From assembly GCF_000622145.1 (NCBI RefSeq), contig NZ_KK211402.1, positions 169,949 through 233,948 on the forward strand: DNA of 64,000 nucleotides, read 5' to 3'. Numbering within the stretch: the stretch's first letter is position 1; each line of letters opens with the position of its first letter. The position numbers and the translations under genes were made by a program. Positions 53,693-61,898 of the stretch are shown one piece after another. The notes beneath the pieces were generated by a model. That model ran no database searches. It was not told the origin of the DNA and saw nothing but the letters and a program-made list of their open reading frames with translations. This DNA comes from Paracoccus yeei ATCC BAA-599. GTDB taxonomy: Bacteria > Pseudomonadota > Alphaproteobacteria > Rhodobacterales > Rhodobacteraceae.

Positions 53693-54976
53693 CTAGCCCC
53701 GGCGCAGCTGGGCCAGCAGCTCGGCGCTCGGCTCTCCGGTCACGGGCAGGCCGCGCGACTGCTGATAGGCCCGGATCGCGTTCGTGGTGTTCGAGCCGAC
53801 GTTGCCGTCCACCCCCTGCGTGTCGAAGCCGCGCGCGGTCAGCAGCTCCTGCATCTCCTTGCGGCTCTCGATGCGCAGGCCGGGGTGGCTGGCGGGCCAG
53901 GGGTTGGTCAGCCCCGGATAGCCTTTCAGCCGGTCGGCCAGATGCGCCACCGCCAGCGCATAGCTGTCGGCGTTGTTATAGCGCAGGATGGCATGGAAGT
54001 TGCGCGTGATCAGGAAGGCCGCCCCGTCGCGCCCGCCCGGCACCAGCAGTTCCGCCGAAGCCCCCGCCGGCGGCAGCGGCCGGGAACTGGCCTGCCGGAT
54101 GCCCAGCGACTGCCACTCGGCGACCGAGCGGCGCTTGCCCTTGCCTGACAGCCCCATGTCGAAGCCTGCGGGCAGCACCACCTCGACCGCCGCCGGCAGG
54201 CCGCGCTGCCAGCCCGATTTCGCCAGGTAGTTCGCCGTCGAGGCCAGCGAATCCGACGGGTCGTTCGACCAGATGTCGCGCCGCCCGTCGCCGTTGAAAT
54301 CGGCGGCATAGGCCAGATAGGTGGTCGGAATGAACTGGGTGTGCCCCATGGCGCCGGCCCAGCTGCCGGTCATATGCGCGGGGTCGATGTCGCCCGCCTG
54401 CAGGATCTTCAGCGCCGCGATCAGCTGGCTGCGAAAGAAGTCGCCGCGATACCCCTCATAAGACAGGGTGGACAGCGCCTCGATCAGCGGCAGGTCGCCA
54501 CGGCGCTCGCCATAGGTCGATTCCATGCCCCAGACCGCGGTGACGACCTCCTTGTCGACGCCGTAGCGCGCCTCGACCGCGTTCAGCACGCCGCCGTATT
54601 GCCCCAGCGCCGCGCGCCCGTTGGTCTGCCGCTTTTCCGAGACGGCGTTTTCCAGATACTCCCACAGGGATTTCTTGAACTCGGCCTGGTTCTGGCTGCG
54701 CTTCACCACCTCGGGGTTGTAGACCACGTCGCGGAAGGCGAATTCCAGCGTCTGGTCGCTGATCCCCTGCCCCCGCGCCTGACCCTTGAAGTTCGCGACC
54801 CAGGCGTTCAGCCCCGCGACCTTGGCGGGGGGCGGGTTCTGGTTGCGGCCCCATTTGATCTCCTGGCTTTGCGGGGCCACGCCGCGCGGACCGGGACCAT
54901 AGTTCCCCACCCCGCACGAGGCGAGCATCAACGCCACCGCCGCAAAGCCGACCGAATGCCTGAATGAAATGCGCAT
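53693..54976 (-). CDS. MltB-type lytic murein transglycosylase lipoprotein with PG-binding domain
   Basis: A 427-residue envelope enzyme that cleaves peptidoglycan glycan strands. Signal peptide with lipobox LASC (Cys21), SLT_2/MltB catalytic domain about 50-350 with catalytic Glu152 (VWGMESTYGE), GAMGHTQFIPTTYL and NYLAKSGWQRG, then a PG_binding_1 domain about 365-427 (LLTARGFDTQGVDGNVGSNTTNAIRAYQQ). The ATG at 54976 follows AAGGGG. It stands alone and converges with yciA. Confidence 0.92.
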   Translation of the reverse strand: MRISFRHSVGFAAVALMLASCGVGNYGPGPRGVAPQSQEIKWGRNQNPPPAKVAGLNAWVANFKGQARGQGISDQTLEFAFRDVVYNPEVVKRSQNQAEFKKSLWEYLENAVSEKRQTNGRAALGQYGGVLNAVEARYGVDKEVVTAVWGMESTYGERRGDLPLIEALSTLSYEGYRGDFFRSQLIAALKILQAGDIDPAHMTGSWAGAMGHTQFIPTTYLAYAADFNGDGRRDIWSNDPSDSLASTANYLAKSGWQRGLPAAVEVVLPAGFDMGLSGKGKRRSVAEWQSLGIRQASSRPLPPAGASAELLVPGGRDGAAFLITRNFHAILRYNNADSYALAVAHLADRLKGYPGLTNPWPASHPGLRIESRKEMQELLTARGFDTQGVDGNVGSNTTNAIRAYQQSRGLPVTGEPSAELLAQLRRG

Positions 54977-55052
54977 GACTGCCCCTTGTGTGTTCTTGGT
55001 TGCGGCCAGCCTAGCCAAAGCGCAGCCCGGCCGGAACCCCTGGAATCGACGC

Positions 55053-56048
55053 TCAGCCGCCAAGCCCCGGCACGCGCGCACCCGCCGCCAGCGCGGCGAA
55101 GCGGCGTTGCAGCAGCGCGCCGTCCAGCCCCTCGCCGATGACGACCAGCCGCGAGCCGGCCGGGCCCTGGGGCCAGGCCTCGGCCATGACGGGGGGATAA
55201 AGCCGGTGGCCCACGGCATGGACGACCAGCGGGCGGCTCGGGTCATCGGCCGCCGCGACCAGCCCCTTGGCGCGCAGGACCTGCCCGCCCGCGACAAGGC
55301 CCGCCAGGAACTTCATCAGCCGCGCGCGCTCCAGGGGCGCATCCGCCGCCAGCGTATGGGCGGCGATGCCGCCATGCCCCGGCCCCCGCGCCTCGGCCAG
55401 CCAATCGCCAAGCGCCGCGCCCTTGCCCGCCGCGTCATAGCTGCCGGGGGCCAGCAACATCCCAGGATCGAACCCCGGATCGCCCGAGTCATGGACCTGC
55501 ACCCCGGGATTGATCGCCGTGAGCGCCGACAAGTCGCAGGGCGGGCCAAGATCGGTGTGGCTCAGCACCAGATGGTCGGCAAAGGCCACCTGCCGCAGCG
55601 CCTGCGCATGGCGCGCGACCAACGCCGCAATCCCCTGCGCATCCGCCACCGTGATGACCGAGGACAGCCGGAACGCCCGCGCCACCGCATGGTCGCGCAG
55701 CGCGGTCGCGGGCAGGCCGCCGGGGATCAGGCTGTTCACCACGGGCGCGGGATCGGCCAGCCCCGTCGTTTCGACCAGCACCCGCGCGTAGCCGGGCAAG
55801 GACCCGTCGCGCCGCCCGCGCAGCAGCTCGTCCAGCGTGCTGCGCAGGTCGCTTCCCGCCGTGCAGCAGATGCAGCCGGTGCTGGTCAGCACCCGCTCGC
55901 GTCCCTGTCGCACCAGATGATGATCGACCGCGACCGCGCCGAATTCGTTGATGATCAAGGCCGTATCGGGATGCGTGGCCAGCAGGCGGTTGACCAGCGT
56001 GGTCTTGCCCGCGCCCAGAAAGCCGGTGACGACAAAGACCGGGATCAT
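55053..56048 (-). CDS. COG0523/CobW-family GTPase, putative metallochaperone
   Basis: A 331-residue G3E GTPase: Walker [10 protein letters not shown] (9-17), metal-binding GCICC (58-62), Walker B region [13 protein letters not shown] and a CobW C-terminal domain. The guanine-specificity motif is SHTDL, not the usual NKxD, which is atypical. Family members insert Zn, Co or other metals into target enzymes. It overlaps nagA by ATGA, making the NagA metalloenzyme a possible client (inference). Confidence 0.87.
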   Translation of the reverse strand: MIPVFVVTGFLGAGKTTLVNRLLATHPDTALIINEFGAVAVDHHLVRQGRERVLTSTGCICCTAGSDLRSTLDELLRGRRDGSLPGYARVLVETTGLADPAPVVNSLIPGGLPATALRDHAVARAFRLSSVITVADAQGIAALVARHAQALRQVAFADHLVLSHTDLGPPCDLSALTAINPGVQVHDSGDPGFDPGMLLAPGSYDAAGKGAALGDWLAEARGPGHGGIAAHTLAADAPLERARLMKFLAGLVAGGQVLRAKGLVAAADDPSRPLVVHAVGHRLYPPVMAEAWPQGPAGSRLVVIGEGLDGALLQRRFAALAAGARVPGLGG

Positions 56049-57142
56049 GCGCCGCGCCCCGGCAGCGGCACCATGCGCAGGTCGTGGTCCAGCGCCAGCA
56101 GGTCGCGCAGCGCGGTCCCCGGCGCGACGGCCAGCGGCGGCAGGCCCATCGCCCGGCGCGGCCGGTCGGTCGCCATCGCGATGGCGGTCTCGGGGCTGGC
56201 CCCGGTCAGCGCGACCAGCACCCGCATGGCCTGCGGCAGGTCCAGATGCGCGCCGGCCAGCGCGCCCTCGGCATTGACCAGCCTGCCGTCGCGAACCGCG
56301 ATCTCGCGCCCGTACAGGCTGAAGCGGTCCGGCCCCCCGACCGTCGGCATCGCGTCCGAGACCAGGAAGCAGCGATCCCCCGCGACCCGCAGCGCAATCG
56401 CCAGCATTTCGGCCGAGACATGGATGCCGTCCGCGATCAGCCCGCACCAGCCATCCGACAACAGCGCGGCGGCGATCACCCCCGGATCGCGCGCCGCCAT
56501 CTGCGGCATTGCGTTGAAAAGATGAGTGAACATGGTGACGCCCTGCGCCAGCGCGATGCGCGTCTGCGCGGCATCAGCCATGCTGTGCCCGGCCGAGAGC
56601 ACCACGCCCAGGGCCTTCGCCTCGGCCAGCAGGGCCGGATCGGCGGTCTCGGGCGCAAGCGTCAGCAGCACCGGCACCTCAGCGGCGCGCAGCCGGCGCA
56701 GCACGGCCAGCGTGCGGGCATCCAGCGGGCGGATGAAGCGCGCCTCATGCGTGCCGCGCCGCTCGGGGGCGATATGGGGCCCCTCGATATGGATGCCGGC
56801 GACGCCCGGCGCGTCCCGGCAGGCGATCACCGCATCGGCGGCGGCCTCCAGCACCTCGGGCGCGTCGGTGATGACCGTGGGCAGGATCTGCGCCACCCCC
56901 AGCCGATGATGGGCGGCGGCGATGGCGGCGATCCCTTCGGGCGTCGGGTCGGCGTTGAACAGGACGCCGCCGCCGCCGTTCACCTGCAGGTCGGTGCAGC
57001 CCGGCACCAGCAGCGGCACATGATGGTCGGGCCGGTCGGCGCCCAGCGGGCGCAGGGCCAGGACGCGGCGGCCGTCGGTGTCCACGGCCATGCCCGGGAC
57101 CAGCGCGCCCTCCTGCCAGATCCGGTCGGCCGCGATCAGCAC
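56045..57142 (-). CDS. nagA: N-acetylglucosamine-6-phosphate deacetylase
   Basis: A 365-residue amidohydrolase that removes acetate from GlcNAc-6-P in amino sugar and peptidoglycan recycling. Motifs include [12 protein letters not shown], the metal-binding GIHIEGPHI (about 118-126), [19 protein letters not shown] and the catalytic Asp in [11 protein letters not shown]. The start is a GTG at 57142, overlapping nagK by 7 bp. Nearly all sequence features fit NagA. Glucosamine-6-phosphate deaminase (NagB) is not in the window. Confidence 0.93.
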   Translation of the reverse strand: MLIAADRIWQEGALVPGMAVDTDGRRVLALRPLGADRPDHHVPLLVPGCTDLQVNGGGGVLFNADPTPEGIAAIAAAHHRLGVAQILPTVITDAPEVLEAAADAVIACRDAPGVAGIHIEGPHIAPERRGTHEARFIRPLDARTLAVLRRLRAAEVPVLLTLAPETADPALLAEAKALGVVLSAGHSMADAAQTRIALAQGVTMFTHLFNAMPQMAARDPGVIAAALLSDGWCGLIADGIHVSAEMLAIALRVAGDRCFLVSDAMPTVGGPDRFSLYGREIAVRDGRLVNAEGALAGAHLDLPQAMRVLVALTGASPETAIAMATDRPRRAMGLPPLAVAPGTALRDLLALDHDLRMVPLPGRGA

Positions 57143-58044
57143 GGGCCCACCCCGCAGGCCATCAGCGCCGCGCCGCGCGCGCCGGAACTGTCGCCATGCA
57201 GCGCCAGCCGCAGGTCGGGCTCCCGCACGCCGCCCAGCCGGCGCCCGTCCAGCGCCTGGGCCAGACGGTCGACAATGCCCGCCATGTTCGACAACCCGCC
57301 ACCCAGGACGATCACCTGCGGGTCCAGCATCAGCTGCGCGTCGTACAGCATCTCGGACGCCAGATCGGTCCAGATCGCCAGCGCCGGCGCGGCCGCCGGG
57401 TCGCCGGCCAGCGCGGCGGGGTCGGTCTGCGCGATCCCGGCCCAGGCCGCGATGCGGGCCAGCCCGGGGCCCGAGACATAATTCTCATAGCATCCGGCCT
57501 GGCCGCAGCCGCAATCCCACAGTGGCAGCCCATGCCGCGCCAGCGCCCGGGCCGGCACGCCCATATGCCCGATTTCGACGGCAAGGCCCGAGGCGCGGTG
57601 CATGGGCCGGCCGTCCAGCACCATGCCGGCCCCGACCCCGGTGCCCAGCACCAGCCCCAGGACCGAACGCGTCCCCTGCCCCGCCCCGCCATGGGCCTCG
57701 GACCAGGCAAAGGCTGTGCAGTCGTTCATCAAGGGCAGATCGCGGCCCAGCCGCCCGCGCAAGGCATGGCCAAGGTCGCGCCCGGTGACCGGCAGGTTCG
57801 CGGCGGTGGCGCGGCCGGTGTCGGGGTCGATCACCCCGGCGATTGAGATGCCGATGGGCAGGGCCGCGCCCCCCAGCCCCTCCAGCCAGGCGACTTGGGC
57901 GGCGACGGCCTCGATCAGCGCGTCGAAATCCTGAGTGGGCGTCGGCAGGCGGTGGCGGTCGAGCGTGGCGAAGCCCGCGTCGAAAAGCCGCGCCTCGATC
58001 TTGGTGCCGCCCAGGTCTATCGCCCCGCTGATCCTGCCTGCCAT
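57136..58044 (-). CDS. nagK: ROK-family N-acetylglucosamine kinase
   Basis: A 302-residue sugar kinase: phosphate loop GAIDLGGTKIEARLFD, LPLMNDCTAFAWSEAHGG and the ROK zinc signature with CGCGQAGCYENYVSG (about 196-210). Its place directly before nagA points to GlcNAc as substrate, yielding GlcNAc-6-P. Start at 58044 gives the standard N-terminus. First gene of nagK-nagA-cobW. Confidence 0.88.
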   Translation of the reverse strand: MAGRISGAIDLGGTKIEARLFDAGFATLDRHRLPTPTQDFDALIEAVAAQVAWLEGLGGAALPIGISIAGVIDPDTGRATAANLPVTGRDLGHALRGRLGRDLPLMNDCTAFAWSEAHGGAGQGTRSVLGLVLGTGVGAGMVLDGRPMHRASGLAVEIGHMGVPARALARHGLPLWDCGCGQAGCYENYVSGPGLARIAAWAGIAQTDPAALAGDPAAAPALAIWTDLASEMLYDAQLMLDPQVIVLGGGLSNMAGIVDRLAQALDGRRLGGVREPDLRLALHGDSSGARGAALMACGVGPC

Positions 58045-58165
58045 CGCCCGTTGTCCCTGCCCCGGCGTCGCCCGGTTTTCAGGCCGGGCTAGCACGTCCG
58101 CCCGGCGAGGCAAAGCGCGGGCGAACGGAACATAACAAGAACATTCACCTGTGGCGCGGCCGCAC

Positions 58166-58184
58166 GGGGGACTTCGCGTCCCCC
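58166..58184. terminator. GGGGGAC/GTCCCCC hairpin between nagK and parB
   Basis: GGGGGAC (58166-58172), loop TTCGC, GTCCCCC (58178-58184), followed by a C/G-rich stretch and GGGATATTTGGGC (58196-58208). This composite resembles a sequence I recall as frequent downstream of genes in Rhodobacteraceae; recall, not search. On the minus strand it would end the parAB transcript. Confidence 0.5.
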
Positions 58185-58230
58185 GGGCCCCCTGCGGGAT
58201 ATTTGGGCAAGAAAGAAGCACTGGGGGCGG

Positions 58231-58246
58231 CTTCCCCGCGGGGAAG
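58231..58246. repeat. parS: parS-like palindrome 1 (perfect)
   Basis: CTTCCCCG-CGGGGAAG, a perfect 16-bp palindrome directly after the parB stop. One of five near-identical copies in 2.2 kb; probable ParB-binding centromere site. Confidence 0.7.
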
Positions 58247-58247
58247 G

Positions 58248-59357
58248 TCACTCAAGGCTTTCCAGCATGGAGCGGACGGCGGCCTCGAGCTTGCGGCGGT
58301 CAATGGCCGAGAAGTCGCGTGGCAGCCGGATCTCGAGCCGGCCGTTCGCGGCGGTGCATTTGGCGCTGCCCTGAGGGCGCGCGATCTGGAAGGTAGTGCG
58401 CGCCTTCCCCGCGGGGACGGTCGGGGACTTGGCCTTGGGTGCGGGCGCGGTGACCGCATCCTCGCCCTGCCCTGCGAAGCGGCGGAGCAGATCGAGTTCG
58501 TCCTTGATGCTGCGGGTGTCCCAGTCCTTGAGCTCGGCCCGGATAGCGCCGACCAGGCCCGGCACCTCGTCCAGGCGCGCCGCCAGCGCCAGGCCCAGGG
58601 CGCGCGGGATCTCGGCCATGTAGAGGAGCACGCCGTCCAGCGCCTCGACCACGCGGATGAAGCTGCGGATATAGCTGCGCTTCTGATAGCCGGCGGACTT
58701 GAACAGGATCGCCACGGCCTTCTCGGGGTCGTTCTCGGGCGTCAGCGGGTCCATGGCGTAATGCAGGGCGAGCTGGGCCATCTCGGCGAAGGAGATGTCC
58801 TTGCGCACCAGGTTCTCGTCCACCATGCGGCGGTAGAGGCGCTCCAGTTCGTCGCCGCGCGCCGCAATGCCGGCCGGGATCCGGCCCCAGGTTTCGGCGT
58901 CGCCGGTCTCCTCGAGCAGCTGGCGATAGGCCGAAAGGCGGCGCCAGCCTTGGATCAGTTCGTAGCGGCCGTTCCCGGCGGGCTCGACGCGGATCGGGTT
59001 CGAAAGGCCGATCTCGCGGATCGAGGCGACCAGTTCGGCCAGTTCGAAATCGGGACCGGGCGCGCGGTCGCGGATCAGCTTACGGGTGTCGATGGCGTCG
59101 ATCGGGATCAGGTCGGTGATCAGCCCTGCCCGTTTCAGCCGGACATGCTCGGCAGCCAGCGCGTCGTTCTCGGCCCGGATATCGGCTTCAAGCCGGGCGC
59201 GCTCGCGACTGGATTCGGCGGTTTCGCTGATCGCGGTGGCCATGGGACCGCGACGCGGCGGCTCGGCCTCGGGGACGGGCTCGACCTTCCCCGCGGGGAC
59301 GCCGGGGGCGGGCTCGTCGGGCATCTCGATGTCGAACATGCGGCGCTTGCGGCTCAT
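58248..59357 (-). CDS. parB: ParB-type centromere-binding protein (RepB family)
   Basis: A 369-residue ParB/RepB protein. The ParB N-terminal (CTPase-type) domain is about 55-160 (DLIPIDAIDTRKLIRDR, ELVASIREIGLSNPIRVEPAG, LIQGWRRLSAYRQL), followed by a helical DNA-binding middle (FAEMAQLALHYAMDP) and a dimerisation C-terminus. It binds parS and cooperates with ParA to segregate the replicon. Its ATG overlaps the parA stop by ATGA. Two of the five putative parS copies lie inside this gene. Confidence 0.92.
   Translation of the reverse strand: MSRKRRMFDIEMPDEPAPGVPAGKVEPVPEAEPPRRGPMATAISETAESSRERARLEADIRAENDALAAEHVRLKRAGLITDLIPIDAIDTRKLIRDRAPGPDFELAELVASIREIGLSNPIRVEPAGNGRYELIQGWRRLSAYRQLLEETGDAETWGRIPAGIAARGDELERLYRRMVDENLVRKDISFAEMAQLALHYAMDPLTPENDPEKAVAILFKSAGYQKRSYIRSFIRVVEALDGVLLYMAEIPRALGLALAARLDEVPGLVGAIRAELKDWDTRSIKDELDLLRRFAGQGEDAVTAPAPKAKSPTVPAGKARTTFQIARPQGSAKCTAANGRLEIRLPRDFSAIDRRKLEAAVRSMLESLE
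58404..58419. repeat. parS: parS-like palindrome 2
   Basis: CTTCCCCG-CGGGGACG, one mismatch from the perfect palindrome, inside parB. Confidence 0.65.
59286..59301. repeat. parS: parS-like palindrome 3
   Basis: CTTCCCCG-CGGGGACG inside the 5' part of parB, identical to copy 2. Confidence 0.65.
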
Positions 59358-60658
59358 GCCTGATCCTCCAGCTTGGCCCAGGCTGCGATGGCGTGGGACT
59401 TGAACTCCTCATAGGCCTGATCGAAGGTCGCGCGGGCGCGTCGCCACGTGCCGCGGGTCATCTCGCGGTAGTCGATCTCGTAGATGGAGCTGAGGAAGCG
59501 GCCGGATTGCTCGACGGCGCGGGTCAGCTCGATCGGGTGCTCGGCCATGCGATCGCCGAAGACCTGGCGGAAAGCGCCGAGCATGGCCTGGTGCAATTCG
59601 TTCGAGGGCTCGAACCGCGTCATCAGGAAGCGGACATCGGCGAAGGCCTTGGGCAGGCGGATCTTCCCCGTGGGGAAGTTCTCGAACCCGTGCGAGAGGT
59701 CCTCGAGCGCCTCGGAGAGCTGGCCGATGAAGCTGGTGGTCGAGTCGTATTCCCAGTAGCCGGGACCCGAGGGGATATAGAGCATGTCGGCGGCAAAGAC
59801 CGCGTTCATCGACTGGTAGCCGATGGCCGGCGGGCAGTCGAAGAGGATCAGGTCGTAGGCATCGTCCGCGAGGCTGTCGAGGAAGCGCGAGACCGCGCCG
59901 AAGAAGGTCCATTCCGGGTTCAGGTGGCGGTACTGGGCGCTGGCGAACTCGACGAAGGCGGCGTTGGCGCAGCTGGGGATGATGTCGATGGTGGGCCAGG
60001 CGGTGGGCTTGATGAAGTCCGCAGGCCGCAGCGTGCCGAGACCCATGTCGCGGATCGAGGCGGGCAGCTTGCGCTGGGGCAGGGCGGTGCCCGATTCGGC
60101 GCCGCGGGCGACGGCGTTCATGCGGTCGGTTTCGCGTTCCAGGTCGCGGGCCATGATGCCCCAGACGGTATGATCCTCGCCCACGTCGGTCAGGCCCATG
60201 CTGTGCGACAGCGTCGCCTGGGGGTCGAAGTCCACCAGGAGGACGCGGTAGCCGTCGAGCGCCGCGGCATGGGCGAAGTGCAGCGCCACGGTCGACTTGC
60301 CGGCGCCGCCCTTGAAGTTCGCGATGGCGGCGCGGAAGGCGCGCTTGCCCTCGGGGCGGGGCGGCATCAGGCTTTTGCGGTTGACCTTGATGCGGCGGCG
60401 CAGCTCGTTCACCTCGTCGAGCGAGAACCAGCGCTGGCGGCCGTCCTCCTCGACTTCCCCGAGGGGAAGGTTCGGGTCGGCGGCGAGCTTGCCGCGGAAG
60501 GTCGACTGGTTCATCCGGAAGATCAGCTCGGCCACCTCCCAGGAGGAGAAGCGGCGCAGGGTCTTTTCATTGGCCGGGCTGAAGGTCTGGCGCCGGATCC
60601 AGCCCTGCATCTTGAGGGACTGGGCCTGCAGCCGGGCGAGGTCTTCGTGCGTGTACAT
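59354..60658 (-). CDS. parA: ParA-type partition ATPase with N-terminal HTH
   Basis: A 434-residue type Ia ParA. The N-terminal region about 30-95 is a MerR-like DNA-binding domain used for autoregulation. The ATPase has the deviant Walker A FKGGAGKST (115-123), switch LLVDFDPQATLS and YDLILFDCPPAIGY. It positions replicon copies with ParB at parS. Two putative parS palindromes lie within the gene. The ATG at 60658 faces the origin region. Confidence 0.94.
   Translation of the reverse strand: MYTHEDLARLQAQSLKMQGWIRRQTFSPANEKTLRRFSSWEVAELIFRMNQSTFRGKLAADPNLPLGEVEEDGRQRWFSLDEVNELRRRIKVNRKSLMPPRPEGKRAFRAAIANFKGGAGKSTVALHFAHAAALDGYRVLLVDFDPQATLSHSMGLTDVGEDHTVWGIMARDLERETDRMNAVARGAESGTALPQRKLPASIRDMGLGTLRPADFIKPTAWPTIDIIPSCANAAFVEFASAQYRHLNPEWTFFGAVSRFLDSLADDAYDLILFDCPPAIGYQSMNAVFAADMLYIPSGPGYWEYDSTTSFIGQLSEALEDLSHGFENFPTGKIRLPKAFADVRFLMTRFEPSNELHQAMLGAFRQVFGDRMAEHPIELTRAVEQSGRFLSSIYEIDYREMTRGTWRRARATFDQAYEEFKSHAIAAWAKLEDQA
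59663..59678. repeat. parS: parS-like palindrome 4
   Basis: CTTCCCCG-TGGGGAAG inside parA; both arms match the consensus, with only a central base differing. Confidence 0.7.
60454..60469. repeat. parS: parS-like palindrome 5
   Basis: CTTCCCCG-AGGGGAAG in the 5' third of parA; arms CTTCCCC and GGGGAAG are perfect. Confidence 0.7.
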
Positions 60659-60794
60659 CTGCCTGTCTCATGGAACGTTAATTTTCTTCTGTCCCGCTTT
60701 TACGTCGGATTTGCCTTTCTGGCAAAAACCATTTTTCATCGGAGCAGGAATTCTCCCCAAGGCCCTGAAAACACGGCCTGGCCCGCGAATCGCC

Positions 60795-60810
60795 GGCAAC
60801 GCGCGTTGCC
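60795..60810. promoter_or_regulatory. 16-bp palindrome in the origin region
   Basis: GGCAACGC-GCGTTGCC is a perfect palindrome 137 bp upstream of parA. It differs from the CTTCCCC palindromes and may be the ParA autoregulatory operator. Confidence 0.45.
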
Positions 60811-60838
60811 TGGCCAGCCGTCGAGACGGAGCCGGAAC

Positions 60839-60917
60839 TGGGGGACGCAAAATGGCGCCCGCGCGGCGGAATGGGGGACAAAACGGCAGAACAGGGTGTC
60901 ATCCTGTCTGTCCCCCA
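60839..60917. repeat. Iteron-like TGGGGGAC repeats (two direct, one inverted)
   Basis: TGGGGGAC occurs at 60839-60846 and 60872-60879 on the plus strand (33 bp apart, each after GGAA and followed by A-rich sequence) and inverted at 60910-60917. They lie 221-299 bp upstream of the initiator gene and may be its binding sites at the origin. Confidence 0.5.
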
Positions 60918-60991
60918 ATACCATTAATACCGATTTTGCAATCAGGTTTGGGAGAGTCATCCGGGGTTTTCGGCGCCCTGATCCGGGCCGC

Positions 60992-61007
60992 TTGACAGAA
61001 TCGTCAA
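60992..61007. promoter_or_regulatory. Inverted repeat overlapping the probable rep promoter
   Basis: TTGAC (60992-60996), six bases, GTCAA (61003-61007). The left arm with the next base reads TTGACA, a perfect -35; the matching -10 near 61015-61020 (GCAAAT) is weak. A protein bound here would repress the initiator gene. Confidence 0.4.
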
Positions 61008-61137
61008 ACAGGACGCAAATGAGGTAGGGATGACGAAAAGCGTTGGCGGCAAAGACCGGCGCGGGCCTCCCAGGGCAGTACCGGGGTCAGCACCCGGGTC
61101 ATGAAGCAGCCGGGCGGTCCCCGGGGGCAGGAGCGAG

Positions 61138-61815
61138 ATGCAGGTGATACGAGCCGTCGGGCGTGAGGCCGCGGCCAAGAAATACGATATCCTGTCGGCC
61201 ATGATGGCCCATGCCCTGGCCGGCGACAAGCATCGCCAGCGGCTGGTCCTGCGGCTGATGGCGCTGATCACCAGCCGCTACAACTGGCAGCGGGACGAGT
61301 TGACCGTGGGCCAGCGCGAGATCGCGCGGCTGTGGAGCGTGGACGAGCGCACCGTCAAGCGCGAGATGGCGCGGCTGCGGGCGATGGGCTGGATTGCCGT
61401 GCGCCAGCCGGGGGCCCGGGGGCGGGTGTCGGTCCTGGGGCTGGAGCTGGAGCGGATCATGCTGGACACGCGGCCCGAGTGGGAGAACATCGGCCCGGAT
61501 TTCGTGGCCCGGCTGGCGGGGCAGGGGGCCGGCGCGGACAATGTCGTGCCGCTGCGGCCGGCCCGGCCCGTCCTGCCCCGGGGCGAGGGGCTGTGGGCGC
61601 AGGCCTGCGCCCGGCTGGCCGAGGAAGACCGCACCCTGTTCGAAAGCTGGTTCGCCGCCCTGTCCGAGGCGGCGGTCGAGGACGGCTGCCTGACGCTGCT
61701 GGCGCCGTCGCGGTTTCATGCGTCCTACGTCCAGACCCATCTGGCCGAGCGGTTGGCGACGGCCGTGCGGCGCAGCGACGGCACGGTGCAGCGCGTGCGG
61801 GTCATCGCGCCCTGA
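61138..61815 (+). CDS. DnaA-like plasmid replication initiator
   Basis: A 225-residue initiator. Residues about 30-105 form a winged-helix DNA-binding region (TVGQREIARLWSVDERTVKRE, MARLRAMGWI). Residues about 150-222 resemble the DnaA N-terminal domain that contacts helicase (LWAQACARLAEEDRTLFESWF; LLAPSRFHASYVQTHLAERL). The AAA+ and DnaA-box domains of true DnaA are absent. Divergent rep with parAB is the layout of the DnaA-like replicon type of Rhodobacterales. AGGAG precedes the ATG. Confidence 0.85.
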   Translation: MQVIRAVGREAAAKKYDILSAMMAHALAGDKHRQRLVLRLMALITSRYNWQRDELTVGQREIARLWSVDERTVKREMARLRAMGWIAVRQPGARGRVSVLGLELERIMLDTRPEWENIGPDFVARLAGQGAGADNVVPLRPARPVLPRGEGLWAQACARLAEEDRTLFESWFAALSEAAVEDGCLTLLAPSRFHASYVQTHLAERLATAVRRSDGTVQRVRVIAP

Positions 61816-61898
61816 AAGGCTGTGCGTCAAGGAAATCTTGGCACCCATCCGCGATCCTGTCCGAAAGGGGCGAATCGGGGATAAGGGTGCGGGTACTG

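Larger units (their letters stand above)
60659..61137. other. Putative replication origin / par promoter region
   Basis: This 479-bp stretch between divergent parA and the initiator has no gene. It is more AT-rich at both ends (60672-60745 and 60915-61030) than its surroundings and holds a 16-bp palindrome, three GGGGGAC iteron-like units and an inverted repeat overlapping a -35-like TTGACA. Such a block between parAB and rep is where the origin and the divergent promoters are expected. I see no canonical DnaA box. Confidence 0.6.
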
